From NCBI GenBank assembly GCA_039820545.1, contig JBCBPW010000003.1:119203-183202 (forward strand): a stretch of DNA of 64,000 nt. Direction: 5' to 3'. The notes beneath the pieces are model-generated. The model had not been told where the DNA came from. It did no database searches and worked only from the letters and a program-made list of their open reading frames with translations. Source of the DNA: JALEFZ01 sp039820545. GTDB lineage: Bacteria > Bacteroidota > Bacteroidia > J057. Position 1 is the first letter of the stretch. The number at the start of each line of letters is the position of its first letter. A program made the position numbers and the translations under genes. Below, one piece after another: positions 1 through 8,683 of the stretch.

Positions 1-270
1 TTTGACTGGCATCCTGTACACCCTGCCAAGCGACATGAGCGTGCAGAAGCAGCTGAGACGATTATAGAAGAAAATGCCTGGATCGGCATGAATACTACCA
101 TTCTCAAAGGCGTACGCATCGGCGCAAATACGGTCATTGCAGCCAATAGCGTCGTGACAAGAGACATTCCCCCCAATGTCATCGCAGGAGGCAACCCCGC
201 CAAGGTGCTCAAGCATTTTGACGAGGTCACACTAGAAGAATTAGAAGCCGTTCAAAATAATATTCATTGA
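1..270 (+). CDS. Sugar O-acyltransferase, left-handed beta-helix family (3' end only)
   Basis: The reading frame is open from the first base and stops at 268-270, so only the last 89 codons are in the window. They show hexapeptide repeats (I-G-A-N-T, V-I-A-A-N-S) and the closing pattern NPAKVLK typical of maltose/galactoside-type O-acetyltransferases (LbH_MAT-like). The family transfers an acetyl group from acetyl-CoA to a sugar hydroxyl, using a His that also appears to lie in this fragment (DWHPVHP). It is followed 108 bases later by another acyltransferase and then by sugar-nucleotide and glycosyltransferase genes, so it most likely decorates the exopolysaccharide made by this cluster. The acceptor sugar cannot be told from the sequence. 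Confidence 0.8.
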   Translation, partial: FDWHPVHPAKRHERAEAAETIIEENAWIGMNTTILKGVRIGANTVIAANSVVTRDIPPNVIAGGNPAKVLKHFDEVTLEELEAVQNNIH

Positions 271-378
271 TCAGAGAGCCATTTTTTCATGGGACATAGG
301 GTATGATCCACATCAACTGTAGATCTGATATCCAGTATTCTATGAAAAATGAAGAATGAACTCTAGAAATCTAAAAAA

Positions 379-990
379 ATGACTTGGCAAGAGACAAAGG
401 AACGTATCGCATCGGATCTGTATCGTCACGAGGGGCGCGCAGGCTTTGGCGCAATGCTCAAGACTTTGCGCAACAGCCGTAGCTTTAAGATTACTTTTTG
501 GTTCAGACTGGCCCAATTTGTGCAAGCATCAGGCATCCCTGTTGTCAAGCAGTTGGTCAAGTGGCAATATCGAAGGGTGACGACGCGCTATTGTGTGGAT
601 TTACCCGTTAGAACGACGGTTGGGAAGGGGTTGATCATCTATCATTGCTATGGGATGGTTATCCACGAGGACTCAGTGATTGGGGACAACTGCATGTTGG
701 CGCATCAGGTGACGCTGGCGACGGAAAAAGGAGGGGCACCCGTGATAGGAAATCAGGTGCGTATTGCACCTGGAGCCAAAATTGTAGGGGGGGTGGATGT
801 AGGAGATTACGTGGTTGTGGGAACAAACTGCGTAGTGGTACGAGATATTCCTGCGCATTGTGTCAGTGTGGGCATTCCCAATAAGATTATTGATCGACCC
901 TATGAGGACGATGCGAATCGCTATTTTTGGCCGCCCAGTTTGGAGGCGCAAAAAAGGGAAAACCATAAGCAGGGCGCTTTCACCGAGTGA
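379..990 (+). CDS. Serine acetyltransferase-like (CysE-type) O-acetyltransferase
   Basis: 203 residues. The N-terminal third is helical and basic; from about residue 70 there is a left-handed beta-helix with the CysE-like signature GKGLIIYHCYGMVIHEDSVI and GDNCMLAHQVTLA, ending in the VVVGTNCVVVRDIP turn. CysE proteins acetylate serine, but shortened members such as this one are common in capsule and O-antigen loci, where they acetylate a sugar. The full CysE N-terminal domain (about 140 residues in E. coli) is missing, which argues against cysteine synthesis. It lies between another acyltransferase and a GDP-mannose 3,5-epimerase, so polysaccharide acetylation is the better reading. The ATG at 379 gives the usual length for this short subgroup. 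Confidence 0.75.
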   Translation: MTWQETKERIASDLYRHEGRAGFGAMLKTLRNSRSFKITFWFRLAQFVQASGIPVVKQLVKWQYRRVTTRYCVDLPVRTTVGKGLIIYHCYGMVIHEDSVIGDNCMLAHQVTLATEKGGAPVIGNQVRIAPGAKIVGGVDVGDYVVVGTNCVVVRDIPAHCVSVGIPNKIIDRPYEDDANRYFWPPSLEAQKRENHKQGAFTE

Positions 991-1222
991 GGCTGAGATT
1001 TAAACCATTCGGGCTTTCGTATCAATTAGTTTGTTAGTGTATCACTATAATTGACTTGAGAATATGGGAATTTCGAAGTAAGTGGCAGTGTTCATTTGAC
1101 GAAGTTCTTTTTTACGAAAATACATTTATCACTTAGTGGAATGAATATCCCAAAACATAAGGTTACCTCCGCTAAGTTGTATTCGATTTTTAACACACAA
1201 ATTCTTTAACATCTATCTAATT

Positions 1223-2218
1223 ATGAAGAACGCACTTGTCTGCGGAGGCGGCGGCTTCATCGGCTCTCACCTTGCAAAGCGCTTGAAAAACGAAGGATAT
1301 TGGGTGCGTGTAGTAGACCTCAAGAAGCCTGAATTCAGTGAGTCTGCTGCTGATGATTTTGTGATCGGAGACCTACGTGATCCTCAAGTATGCAAGGCCG
1401 TTGTAGATCGTCCATTTGACGAAGTATACCAATTGGCTGCTGATATGGGAGGTGCAGGGTTCATTTTCACAGGTGAAAATGATGCCGATATCATGCACAA
1501 CTCTGCAATGATCAACCTCAACATGCTGGACGTGTGCCACAAAGCAGGTGTCAAGAAGATCTTCTATTCTTCTTCTGCTTGTATCTACCCAGAGCACAAC
1601 CAGCTTGATCCTGACAATCCGAACTGTGAAGAGTCTTCTGCATATCCTGCAAACCCTGACTCTGAGTACGGATGGGAAAAACTATTCTCTGAGCGTCTAT
1701 ATGCGACCTACAACCGCAACTTCGGTATGCAAGTTCGCATCGCACGTTTTCACAACATCTTCGGACCAGAAGGTACTTGGACAGGTGGACGTGAGAAAGC
1801 ACCTGCTGCTATCTGCCGCAAAGTAGCTGAGACGCCAGAAGGAGGACACATCGAAATCTGGGGTGACGGACAGCAAACACGCTCTTTCCTCTATGTAGAT
1901 GAGTGTGTAGAAGGTGTACGCCGCTTCATGGAGCTTGACTCTGGTTTCATCGGACCTGTCAACATCGGTTCTGAGGAGATGGTCACAATCAACGGACTGG
2001 CTCAGATGGTGATCGACAACTCTGGAAAGAACTTGACCATCAAGAATGTGCCAGGACCTACAGGTGTACGTGGACGTAACTCTGACAACCGTCTGATCAA
2101 GGAAGAGCTAGGCTGGGAGCCTTCTCAGACTTTGAAAGAAGGAATGGAGCGTACCTACGCGTGGATTGCAGAGCAGGTAAAAGCTGCAAAAGAAACAGAA
2201 GCTGAGGCAGTAGCCTAA
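1223..2218 (+). CDS. GDP-mannose 3,5-epimerase (extended SDR family)
   Basis: 331 residues. The N-terminal Rossmann motif is GGGGFIG (about residues 8-14) and the SDR pair is Y149-x3-K153 (YGWEK). The match to plant GDP-mannose 3,5-epimerase is close over the whole length: ADMGGAGFI, SSACIYPE with the catalytic Cys at residue 120, GREKAPAA with the catalytic Lys at 192, WGDGQQTRSF, and PGPTGVRGRNSDN near the C-terminus. These two residues correspond to the acid/base pair (C145 and K217) of the Arabidopsis enzyme. The enzyme converts GDP-D-mannose to GDP-L-galactose and GDP-L-gulose. In this cluster the product is most likely a precursor for the exopolysaccharide. A 232-base intergenic stretch precedes it, so it may have its own promoter. 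Confidence 0.85.
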   Translation: MKNALVCGGGGFIGSHLAKRLKNEGYWVRVVDLKKPEFSESAADDFVIGDLRDPQVCKAVVDRPFDEVYQLAADMGGAGFIFTGENDADIMHNSAMINLNMLDVCHKAGVKKIFYSSSACIYPEHNQLDPDNPNCEESSAYPANPDSEYGWEKLFSERLYATYNRNFGMQVRIARFHNIFGPEGTWTGGREKAPAAICRKVAETPEGGHIEIWGDGQQTRSFLYVDECVEGVRRFMELDSGFIGPVNIGSEEMVTINGLAQMVIDNSGKNLTIKNVPGPTGVRGRNSDNRLIKEELGWEPSQTLKEGMERTYAWIAEQVKAAKETEAEAVA

Positions 2219-2796
2219 TCCAGCTTGCCCCATGAGCGCGTAGGAGACCCAACTGTATAGGCAGTTCTCTCTAGCGTGCCCACAGCAAAAAAGAATCATC
2301 AAGGGAGAGGAGATCATACTCCTTTCCCACTTTCCAACCAGCGTTTCCCCTCGGGAAAGCAAACATGAAAAACACCTACCTATTCGCAGGAAATGTTCTT
2401 TTAATACAATGAGGATAGAAGAGGAGGTACAACATCCATGATTCTATTGTTTCCTTTACTCACATAATAGTAGATGGACGAAGAAAATGAGGTGGAAGGG
2501 AGATAGAAAATTCTCAACAGTCATATGTTAAGTCTCTCGTCTCGCTTCTCAATATCTGCCCTCTCACTGAAGAGTATGATGGATCAAGGGGAAAAGGTCC
2601 AACTTCATCCACATTCCTCTTTCGAGCATTTCTCATGTAAAAAGACGACTATCCAAGGGATCATTTTGAAGTACATGGTATGAGACATACATACCCAAGA
2701 TCAGATGAATGCCTTTTACTACTCACATACAGTCCTGATTTTCAGGCTTAGATTCGCGTCTGACTTCTATTGGTCTACTAAATCTCTTTCATTTTC
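2219..2796. other. Gene-free stretch between epimerase and glycosyltransferase
   Basis: 578 bases with stop codons in all frames and no ORF with coding character. I see no strong hairpin terminator and no TAnnTTTG promoter element. The stretch may hold an untranslated leader for the glycosyltransferase at 2797, but nothing in it can be named. Confidence 0.5.
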
Positions 2797-4044
2797 ATGC
2801 AAACCGTAGAACAACCTGTCATCCATCAACCTGCTGATTCAAAAGTTAAAAAAGACTGGGGTGTAGCCCTTCTAGGTGAGTCTGGTTTCCCGATCGGAAT
2901 GGCAGCCATCGAAAAAATTAAACTGCTGGGCAGAGGCTTGATGCATGCTGACTCGGACGTCGTCGTCATCAATCGCAAAGGCGTTTTTGACCCCAATAAT
3001 CCCATCGATCTGCAGCCAGAAGGAGAGATTGAGGGTGTTCCCTATGTATATACGTCTGGCACTATCTATCGTGCTTCTGGCTTCATCAAGCGCAATATCG
3101 TCAAGCTCAAAGGTCTATTAGGAGAGTATCGCTACCTCAAGCGCATGAAGCGCGAAGGGAAACTGCATTCGAGCATCGTCTCTACTATGCGATTCTCGGA
3201 TTTTTGGTTCTACCGAATCTGCGCCAACCTCCTAGGTTTTCAACTTATTTTCCTCTATGTAGAGCTAACACGGACTCTCGTGGACCGCAAAGGATTTTGG
3301 GTGAAGCTCAATGATCGTTTACTGGATAAGTATGCATTGAGATGGTCAGATGGTATCCTGCCTATTAGTGATCTGCTAATTAAAGAGATCGAGGAGCATG
3401 TGCCCGAGAAGCCTTATCTCAAAGTCCCCGTCCTCTGCGACTTTGACAAATTCAATGTTCCTAAGAAAGAAAAGGTAGATCCCTATCTACTATTCTGTGG
3501 ATCTGCAAACTATGCCGAGGTGATTCACTTCATTTTGGATTCCTACGAGCGTCTGGAGTTCAATGGCGATCCTACCTACCTCTATTTACTGATCGGAGGG
3601 AAGGCAGAGGAAAAAGAAAAAATACAAGCGCGTATCGCAGGAATGGAACGCGCCCAATATATCAAGTGGTTCTCGCGCATTCCTTATGAGGATTTGATCG
3701 ATCTGTATGTCAATGCACAAGGGTTATTGATTCCTTTGAGAAATACCCCGCAAGATCGTGCGCGTTTCCCTCACAAAATTGGGGAGTATTTAGCTGCAGG
3801 AAACCCTGTCGTCACCACCCATATCGGAGAGATTAAGAACTACTTTGTCAATGGAGAAACAGCCTATGTAGCCGATGATTATGATGTCGCGCTATATGTG
3901 GCTGAGATGAAGAAGATCATTGATGATCTAGCCAAAGCCAAAGCGGTCGGAGATAAAGGTCACCAAATGGGACTAGAGAACTTTGACTATCGCTCTCACG
4001 GCATCAAGATCCGTGATTTCATGGAAAAAATCATTCAAAAGTAA
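2797..4044 (+). CDS. Glycosyltransferase, GT-B fold (GT4-like)
   Basis: 415 residues without a signal peptide. The C-terminal half carries the nucleotide-sugar binding region of GT4-type enzymes: HKIGEYLAAGNPVVTT around residues 325-342, where the usual E-x7-E motif is reduced to a single Glu, followed by G-E-x-A-Y-V. The N-terminal half has the GESGFPIGMAAIEKIK loop expected for the acceptor domain. The enzyme should add a sugar to a lipid-linked intermediate at the inner face of the cytoplasmic membrane. It is followed after 53 bases by asnB and then three more glycosyltransferases on the same strand. Donor and acceptor are not predictable. Confidence 0.75.
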   Translation: MQTVEQPVIHQPADSKVKKDWGVALLGESGFPIGMAAIEKIKLLGRGLMHADSDVVVINRKGVFDPNNPIDLQPEGEIEGVPYVYTSGTIYRASGFIKRNIVKLKGLLGEYRYLKRMKREGKLHSSIVSTMRFSDFWFYRICANLLGFQLIFLYVELTRTLVDRKGFWVKLNDRLLDKYALRWSDGILPISDLLIKEIEEHVPEKPYLKVPVLCDFDKFNVPKKEKVDPYLLFCGSANYAEVIHFILDSYERLEFNGDPTYLYLLIGGKAEEKEKIQARIAGMERAQYIKWFSRIPYEDLIDLYVNAQGLLIPLRNTPQDRARFPHKIGEYLAAGNPVVTTHIGEIKNYFVNGETAYVADDYDVALYVAEMKKIIDDLAKAKAVGDKGHQMGLENFDYRSHGIKIRDFMEKIIQK

Positions 4045-4097
4045 CACGCAAGGTCTCTTCTCTCGCATCTCTATTCTCGATTCATAAGAAAAAATCT

Positions 4098-5987
4098 ATG
4101 TGCGGAATCAGCGGAAAAATATATTTCGATCCTAGTCGCCACATTACAGAGCCAGAATTGGCCTTGATGACAGATCCCATTGTACACCGTGGGCCTGATG
4201 ACGAAGGATTTTATACCAATGGAAGTGTGGGCTTTGGCTTTCGTCGTTTGAGTATCATCGACCTCTCGACTGGGCATCAGCCACTTTGCAATGAAGATGG
4301 AACGGTTTGGATCGTCTTCAATGGAGAGGTATACAACTTTCAGGAAAACCGTGACGACCTCATCAAGAAAGGACACGTTTTCCAAACCAAAACCGATACA
4401 GAGACCATTGTCCACCTCTATGAAGAATATGGAGAGGACTGTGTGAAATATCTCCGCGGCATGTTTGGTTTTGCCATCTGGGATGACAATAAAAAGCAGC
4501 TATTCTGCGCGCGTGATCGTTTCGGTATCAAGCCTTTCTTCTACTATATCGACAATGAGCAATTCATCTTCGGTTCAGAGATGAAGAGTATCCTGGCCAA
4601 TCCCAAAGTCAGCCGTGAAATGGATCTGCTGGGGATGGACAATTATTTCACCTGGGGATATACCACCGAAACCAATACTGTCTACCAGACGATCAAAAAG
4701 CTGCGTCCAGGTCATACGATGACCTTGAGGCCTTATGATAAAAATCCTGAGCCAGTCATTAAGCGCTACTGGAGCATCGACTTTCAGCCAGAGTACGATA
4801 AGACAGAGGAAGAATGGTGTGAGCTAATCGTAGATAAGCTTTCGGAGTGTGTGAAAATGCGTCTAGTTTCAGATGTACCTTTGGGAGCCTTTCTGAGTGG
4901 AGGAGTAGATTCTTCTTCTGTGGTGGCTTTGATGGCGCAAAATAGCAGTCGCCCCGTCAAGACATTCTCCATCGGCTTCAAAGAGAAAAAATACAACGAA
5001 CTCGAATACGCCCGCGATGTAGCCAAAATGTATGGTACGGAGCATCACGAGCAAATTGTTGAGCCAGAGTCTATCTCGCTACTGCCTGAACTGGTAAGAG
5101 CCTATGATGAGCCATTTGCGGACTCCTCTGCTATTCCTACTTACTACGTATCGAAGTTTGCAAGAGAATATGTAACGGTCTGTCTATCAGGTGATGGAGG
5201 TGACGAACTCTTCTTGGGATACGACAAGTATCCGCGCATGCACGACATCTACCGCTACAACAAACTGCCCAGACCTGTAGGGAAAGCTTTCTGGGGAGGC
5301 GTCAACAAGATGATCCCCAACAAGGTGAAAGGAAAGGCGATGACCTATTTTCTCTCCCAAAATCCTGAAACGGTAGGGGTACACTGGACGCTATGGCAGC
5401 AGCCTGACCGTGCCGGATTGTACAAGGCAGATGTGTGGAATGCGCTTAGAAGTAAGCCTTCAGAAAAGTATCTGGAAGATCAAGTCAATGGATACAGTCA
5501 GGATGATTTCCTCTTCCGCATGCAGGAGATGGACATGAACAACTACATGGTGGATGACATCCTCACCAAAGTAGACCGTGTGTCCATGCTCAATAGCCTG
5601 GAAGCGCGTGTACCGATCCTTGATCACGAGTTTGCGGAGCTGAGCTACCGCATCCCTACGGAGATGAAGCTAAAAGGCAAAGCCAAAAAGCATATCTTTA
5701 AGAAGGCAATGACGCCACATTTGCCAGAGTCCGTCGTAGGACACCGCAAGCAGGGATTCGATATCCCATTGGCGCTGTGGTTCAAAGATGACTTGAAAGA
5801 GTATGTGAATGACCGTTTGAATACCAAAAACAGCGTACTTCATCAGTACATTCGTCCAGAGGCTATTCAAAAAGTGATTCACGAACACAATACAGGTATG
5901 CGCGACTTTAACCGCCGCATCTGGTCCCTGCTCTTCTTTGATGCATGGCTGACACAGATGGAGCAGGTCAAAGCTGTTCATATATAA
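4098..5987 (+). CDS. asnB: Asparagine synthase (glutamine-hydrolysing), polysaccharide-cluster type
   Basis: 629 residues, the normal length for class B asparagine synthetases. The protein begins MCGI, so Cys2 becomes the N-terminal nucleophile of the class II glutaminase domain (about 1-210); this fixes the start. The synthetase domain has the PP-loop SGGVDSS at residues 267-273 and the later SGDGGDE motif. The known reaction is ATP-dependent transfer of the glutamine amide to aspartate. Copies inside polysaccharide loci are frequent and may amidate a uronic or amino-acid substituent of the glycan rather than make free asparagine. The gene lies between two glycosyltransferases (53 and 45 bases away), which supports that role without proving it. 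Confidence 0.88.
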   Translation: MCGISGKIYFDPSRHITEPELALMTDPIVHRGPDDEGFYTNGSVGFGFRRLSIIDLSTGHQPLCNEDGTVWIVFNGEVYNFQENRDDLIKKGHVFQTKTDTETIVHLYEEYGEDCVKYLRGMFGFAIWDDNKKQLFCARDRFGIKPFFYYIDNEQFIFGSEMKSILANPKVSREMDLLGMDNYFTWGYTTETNTVYQTIKKLRPGHTMTLRPYDKNPEPVIKRYWSIDFQPEYDKTEEEWCELIVDKLSECVKMRLVSDVPLGAFLSGGVDSSSVVALMAQNSSRPVKTFSIGFKEKKYNELEYARDVAKMYGTEHHEQIVEPESISLLPELVRAYDEPFADSSAIPTYYVSKFAREYVTVCLSGDGGDELFLGYDKYPRMHDIYRYNKLPRPVGKAFWGGVNKMIPNKVKGKAMTYFLSQNPETVGVHWTLWQQPDRAGLYKADVWNALRSKPSEKYLEDQVNGYSQDDFLFRMQEMDMNNYMVDDILTKVDRVSMLNSLEARVPILDHEFAELSYRIPTEMKLKGKAKKHIFKKAMTPHLPESVVGHRKQGFDIPLALWFKDDLKEYVNDRLNTKNSVLHQYIRPEAIQKVIHEHNTGMRDFNRRIWSLLFFDAWLTQMEQVKAVHI

Positions 5988-6032
5988 GCAGTAGGAAACA
6001 TAAGAACCACCCTCAAAAATTGAATCAGGTAC

Positions 6033-7154
6033 ATGAAAATCCTACTGATCACCGATAGTTTGGCCAAAGGAGGCAAAGAGCGCCGCATGCTAGAGCTCAT
6101 GAAGGGCTTGCGCAACTATCCCGACGTCTCATATGAACTGGTCCTTTTCTCCACACGAATCGACTATCCCGAGATTCACGAGATGGGGGTGAAAGTTCAT
6201 ATTTTGGAACGTAAACCCAAGAAGGACCCACGTGTGTTTGGTCGCTTCTATCAGATATGCAAAAAGGTACAGCCTGATGTCATCCATAGCTGGGGCTCCA
6301 TGCCTTCGATCTATGCCGTGCCTGCCGCTCGCAGACTCAACATCAAGCTGATCAATGCGATGATTGCTGATGCGCCAGCAGATATGGGCATCACAGATTC
6401 GAGATTTCTGCGAGGTAAGTTGACATTTCCCTTCTCGGACATGGTCCTAGGGAACTCAGAAGCAGGGCTTCGATCTTATCAGGCTCCACCAGAGAAAAGT
6501 CAGTGTGTCTACAACGGATTTGATTTTCGTCGGATCGAGCATCTGCTCCCAGCCGATGAGATTAGACGCAAGTTTGAAATTGAGACGCCCCATGTAGTAG
6601 GGATGATCGGTGCATTTGCTGATCGCAAAGATTACGATACCTATCTCAAAGCTGCTATGCACGTATGCGAGAATCGTGACGATGTGACTTTCTTGGCTGT
6701 GGGTGCAGGGAAAAATATGGAGACTTGTCAGCAGATGGTAGGAGATCGCTTTGGCAATCGCATCGTCTTCACAGGCATGCAAAACAATGTCGAGTCCATT
6801 ATCCGCGTATTTACTGTAGGGGTTTTGGCGACCAACCACAAGTTACATGGAGAGGGGATCTCAAATGCCATTTTGGAATACATGGCACTGGGAAAACCTG
6901 TGGTAGCGACGATCGGTGGGGGTACACCTGAGATTGTCCTAGACGGAGAAACAGGATTTTTGGTCCCTCCAGCAGAGCCCGAGCAACTTGCAGAAAAAGT
7001 TGAATATATTATAGATCATCCTGATTTGGCCTTTGATATGGGCGCAAAAGGAAGGGCTCGCATCGAGACGACCTTTAATCTTCAGGATATGGCTGAAACT
7101 TATTATCACCTTTATCATAAGGTACTGAACGCACATGGTGTCCATTCTCATTAA
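6033..7154 (+). CDS. Glycosyltransferase family 4
   Basis: 373 residues. N-terminal MKILLITDSLAKGGKERR is the usual GT4 acceptor-side loop (L-x2-GG-x-E). The C-terminal domain has EGISNAILE at residues 274-282, the E-x7-E motif that contacts the nucleotide sugar, then GKPVVATIGGGTPE and G-E-T-G-F-L-V-P. It is a retaining, cytoplasmic enzyme. Its last 20 bases overlap the start of the next glycosyltransferase in another frame, so the two are translationally coupled. Confidence 0.85.
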   Translation: MKILLITDSLAKGGKERRMLELMKGLRNYPDVSYELVLFSTRIDYPEIHEMGVKVHILERKPKKDPRVFGRFYQICKKVQPDVIHSWGSMPSIYAVPAARRLNIKLINAMIADAPADMGITDSRFLRGKLTFPFSDMVLGNSEAGLRSYQAPPEKSQCVYNGFDFRRIEHLLPADEIRRKFEIETPHVVGMIGAFADRKDYDTYLKAAMHVCENRDDVTFLAVGAGKNMETCQQMVGDRFGNRIVFTGMQNNVESIIRVFTVGVLATNHKLHGEGISNAILEYMALGKPVVATIGGGTPEIVLDGETGFLVPPAEPEQLAEKVEYIIDHPDLAFDMGAKGRARIETTFNLQDMAETYYHLYHKVLNAHGVHSH

Positions 7155-8334
7155 TTCACTTGCCGGTGGGGGCGCAGAAAAAGTAGTCCTTACCCTGCTC
7201 AAAGAACTGAAGCAGGCAGGCGCTCCTGTAGAGCTGATTCTACTGGAAAAAGAACGCTTTTACGATCTCCCCGAAAATGTACAGATTACTTATCTGACAG
7301 ATTTCGAGGCGATCCAAAATCCTGTGGTCAAACTCTTTTATGTCTTTGTGACAGCGCTCAGATTGAAACGCCACGTCAAGAAGAACAATATCACAGTCGT
7401 TCAGTCTCACCTGATCCGATCCAACTACATCAATGTCCTCTCCCAAGTGCTGGGGAGTACGCACCAATCCCAGATTGTGAACCATATGATGGCTTCTTTT
7501 GATAAGAAGCGGGGCTTTTTGGGCAAGGTCAACCTCTGGTTGTACAAGCAGTTGTATACACGGGCTAATATGATCGTCTCGATCTCCAAGGTGATGAAGC
7601 AGGATCTGGATGATTTCTTCAAGCTCGAAGAGCGTGAGCGTCACATGGTGATTTATAACCCGCACGATGTAGATGCTATCAAAGCGAGAGCGAAAGAGTC
7701 ACCAACAGAGTTTGCCTTTGATCCTCACAAGAAGTACATCATCTCAGTTGGAAGACTGGTGGAGCGCAAGCGTGTAGACTTGACGATTCAAGCCTTGGGC
7801 CATATTCGCCAGTATCGCAACGATGTCGAGTTGATCGTCTTGGGCGACGGAGCTGAAATGGAGCACTACAAGCAGGTAGCTGCACGTGAAAATGTCACCC
7901 AGCAAGTACATTTCCTCGGACATATTTCCAATCCTTTTCCCTACCTCGCCAACTCGGATGCATTTGTCCTGGCAAGCACAGATGAAGGATTGCCCAATAT
8001 CATCATCGAGTCCATGATTACGGGTACTGCCGTGATCTCATCGGATTGTAAATCAGGTCCTAGAGAAACACTCAGCCCCTCTTCGGATATCAATATTTAC
8101 CTTAAAGATGAAATCGAGGTCGCAGAATTTGGGATTTTATTTCCCGTTCTAGATGCAGAAAAGTTGGCAGAGGCATTGACTTTGATGATGGAGAATGAAG
8201 ATATGCGCAATGAATACGTGGAGAAGGGCCTCAAGCGAGCAGAAGCTTTCCGATCCTCCCGTGTGGCACGTGCTTACATGAAGACCTTTGGTCTAGATCC
8301 CGATCCAGCTCCACTGGAGGGCGTGAAGGTATAA
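7135..8334 (+). CDS. Glycosyltransferase family 4
   Basis: 399 residues. It starts MVSILINSLAGGGAEKV, a standard GT4 N-terminus, and has ISVGRLVERK at about residue 200. The E-x7-E motif is EGLPNIIIE at residues 284-292, followed by DCKSGPRE, a pattern common in enzymes annotated as N-acetylgalactosaminyl transferases of O-antigen clusters; the donor is still a guess. The ATG at 7135 lies inside the preceding gene (20-base overlap), which indicates one operon. The next glycosyltransferase is about 350 bases away. Confidence 0.85.
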   Translation: MVSILINSLAGGGAEKVVLTLLKELKQAGAPVELILLEKERFYDLPENVQITYLTDFEAIQNPVVKLFYVFVTALRLKRHVKKNNITVVQSHLIRSNYINVLSQVLGSTHQSQIVNHMMASFDKKRGFLGKVNLWLYKQLYTRANMIVSISKVMKQDLDDFFKLEERERHMVIYNPHDVDAIKARAKESPTEFAFDPHKKYIISVGRLVERKRVDLTIQALGHIRQYRNDVELIVLGDGAEMEHYKQVAARENVTQQVHFLGHISNPFPYLANSDAFVLASTDEGLPNIIIESMITGTAVISSDCKSGPRETLSPSSDINIYLKDEIEVAEFGILFPVLDAEKLAEALTLMMENEDMRNEYVEKGLKRAEAFRSSRVARAYMKTFGLDPDPAPLEGVKV

Positions 8335-8683
8335 GGAGAAGTATACTCAATCATGAGTAAGCCATGAGAAGTGAGGCTATCTCTCTCAGTCCGACCTTTT
8401 TCTTCTGTCGGTCTCTTTAAAAAGAGTTTCATGAGACGGGAAATGAAATTCTCAGGGTCGAGCCTTATCATCGGGATTGGAATTTGGTGATAGGAGCGGA
8501 TATAGGTGTTGGGCTTAAATTCCATCCCGAGATTCATCATCGGGAGTTCTTTTTCCCTAAATAATCCCGAGTCTCAATGCTCGGGACGCTGAAAGCGACA
8601 GTTAAATTGTAAAAAAATCACTTTACAGTCTAATGTAGTTGCACGACAGCAATCTGTGTATCACACGAGACGCATATAAACAC
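8335..8683. other. Gene-free stretch with two short palindromes
   Basis: 349 bases. Two hairpins occur near the middle: TCCCGA/TCGGGA at 8525-8530 and 8540-8545, followed by a T-rich run (8547-8554) that could end transcription, and a perfect 7-bp pair TCCCGAG/CTCGGGA at 8565-8571 and 8580-8586. A related palindrome occurs at 28515-28539, so this may be a small dispersed repeat. The rest shows no coding signal. Confidence 0.5.

Noticed and set aside
2530..2543. The 14-mer AAGTCTCTCGTCTC, also found at 31093-31106
   Set aside because: It is a low-complexity TC-rich string; two copies in 64 kb of this composition may be chance and no structure accompanies them.
4071..4415. A 114-codon frame antisense to asnB
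   Set aside because: It lies fully over the conserved glutaminase domain of asnB; it is a shadow of that gene.
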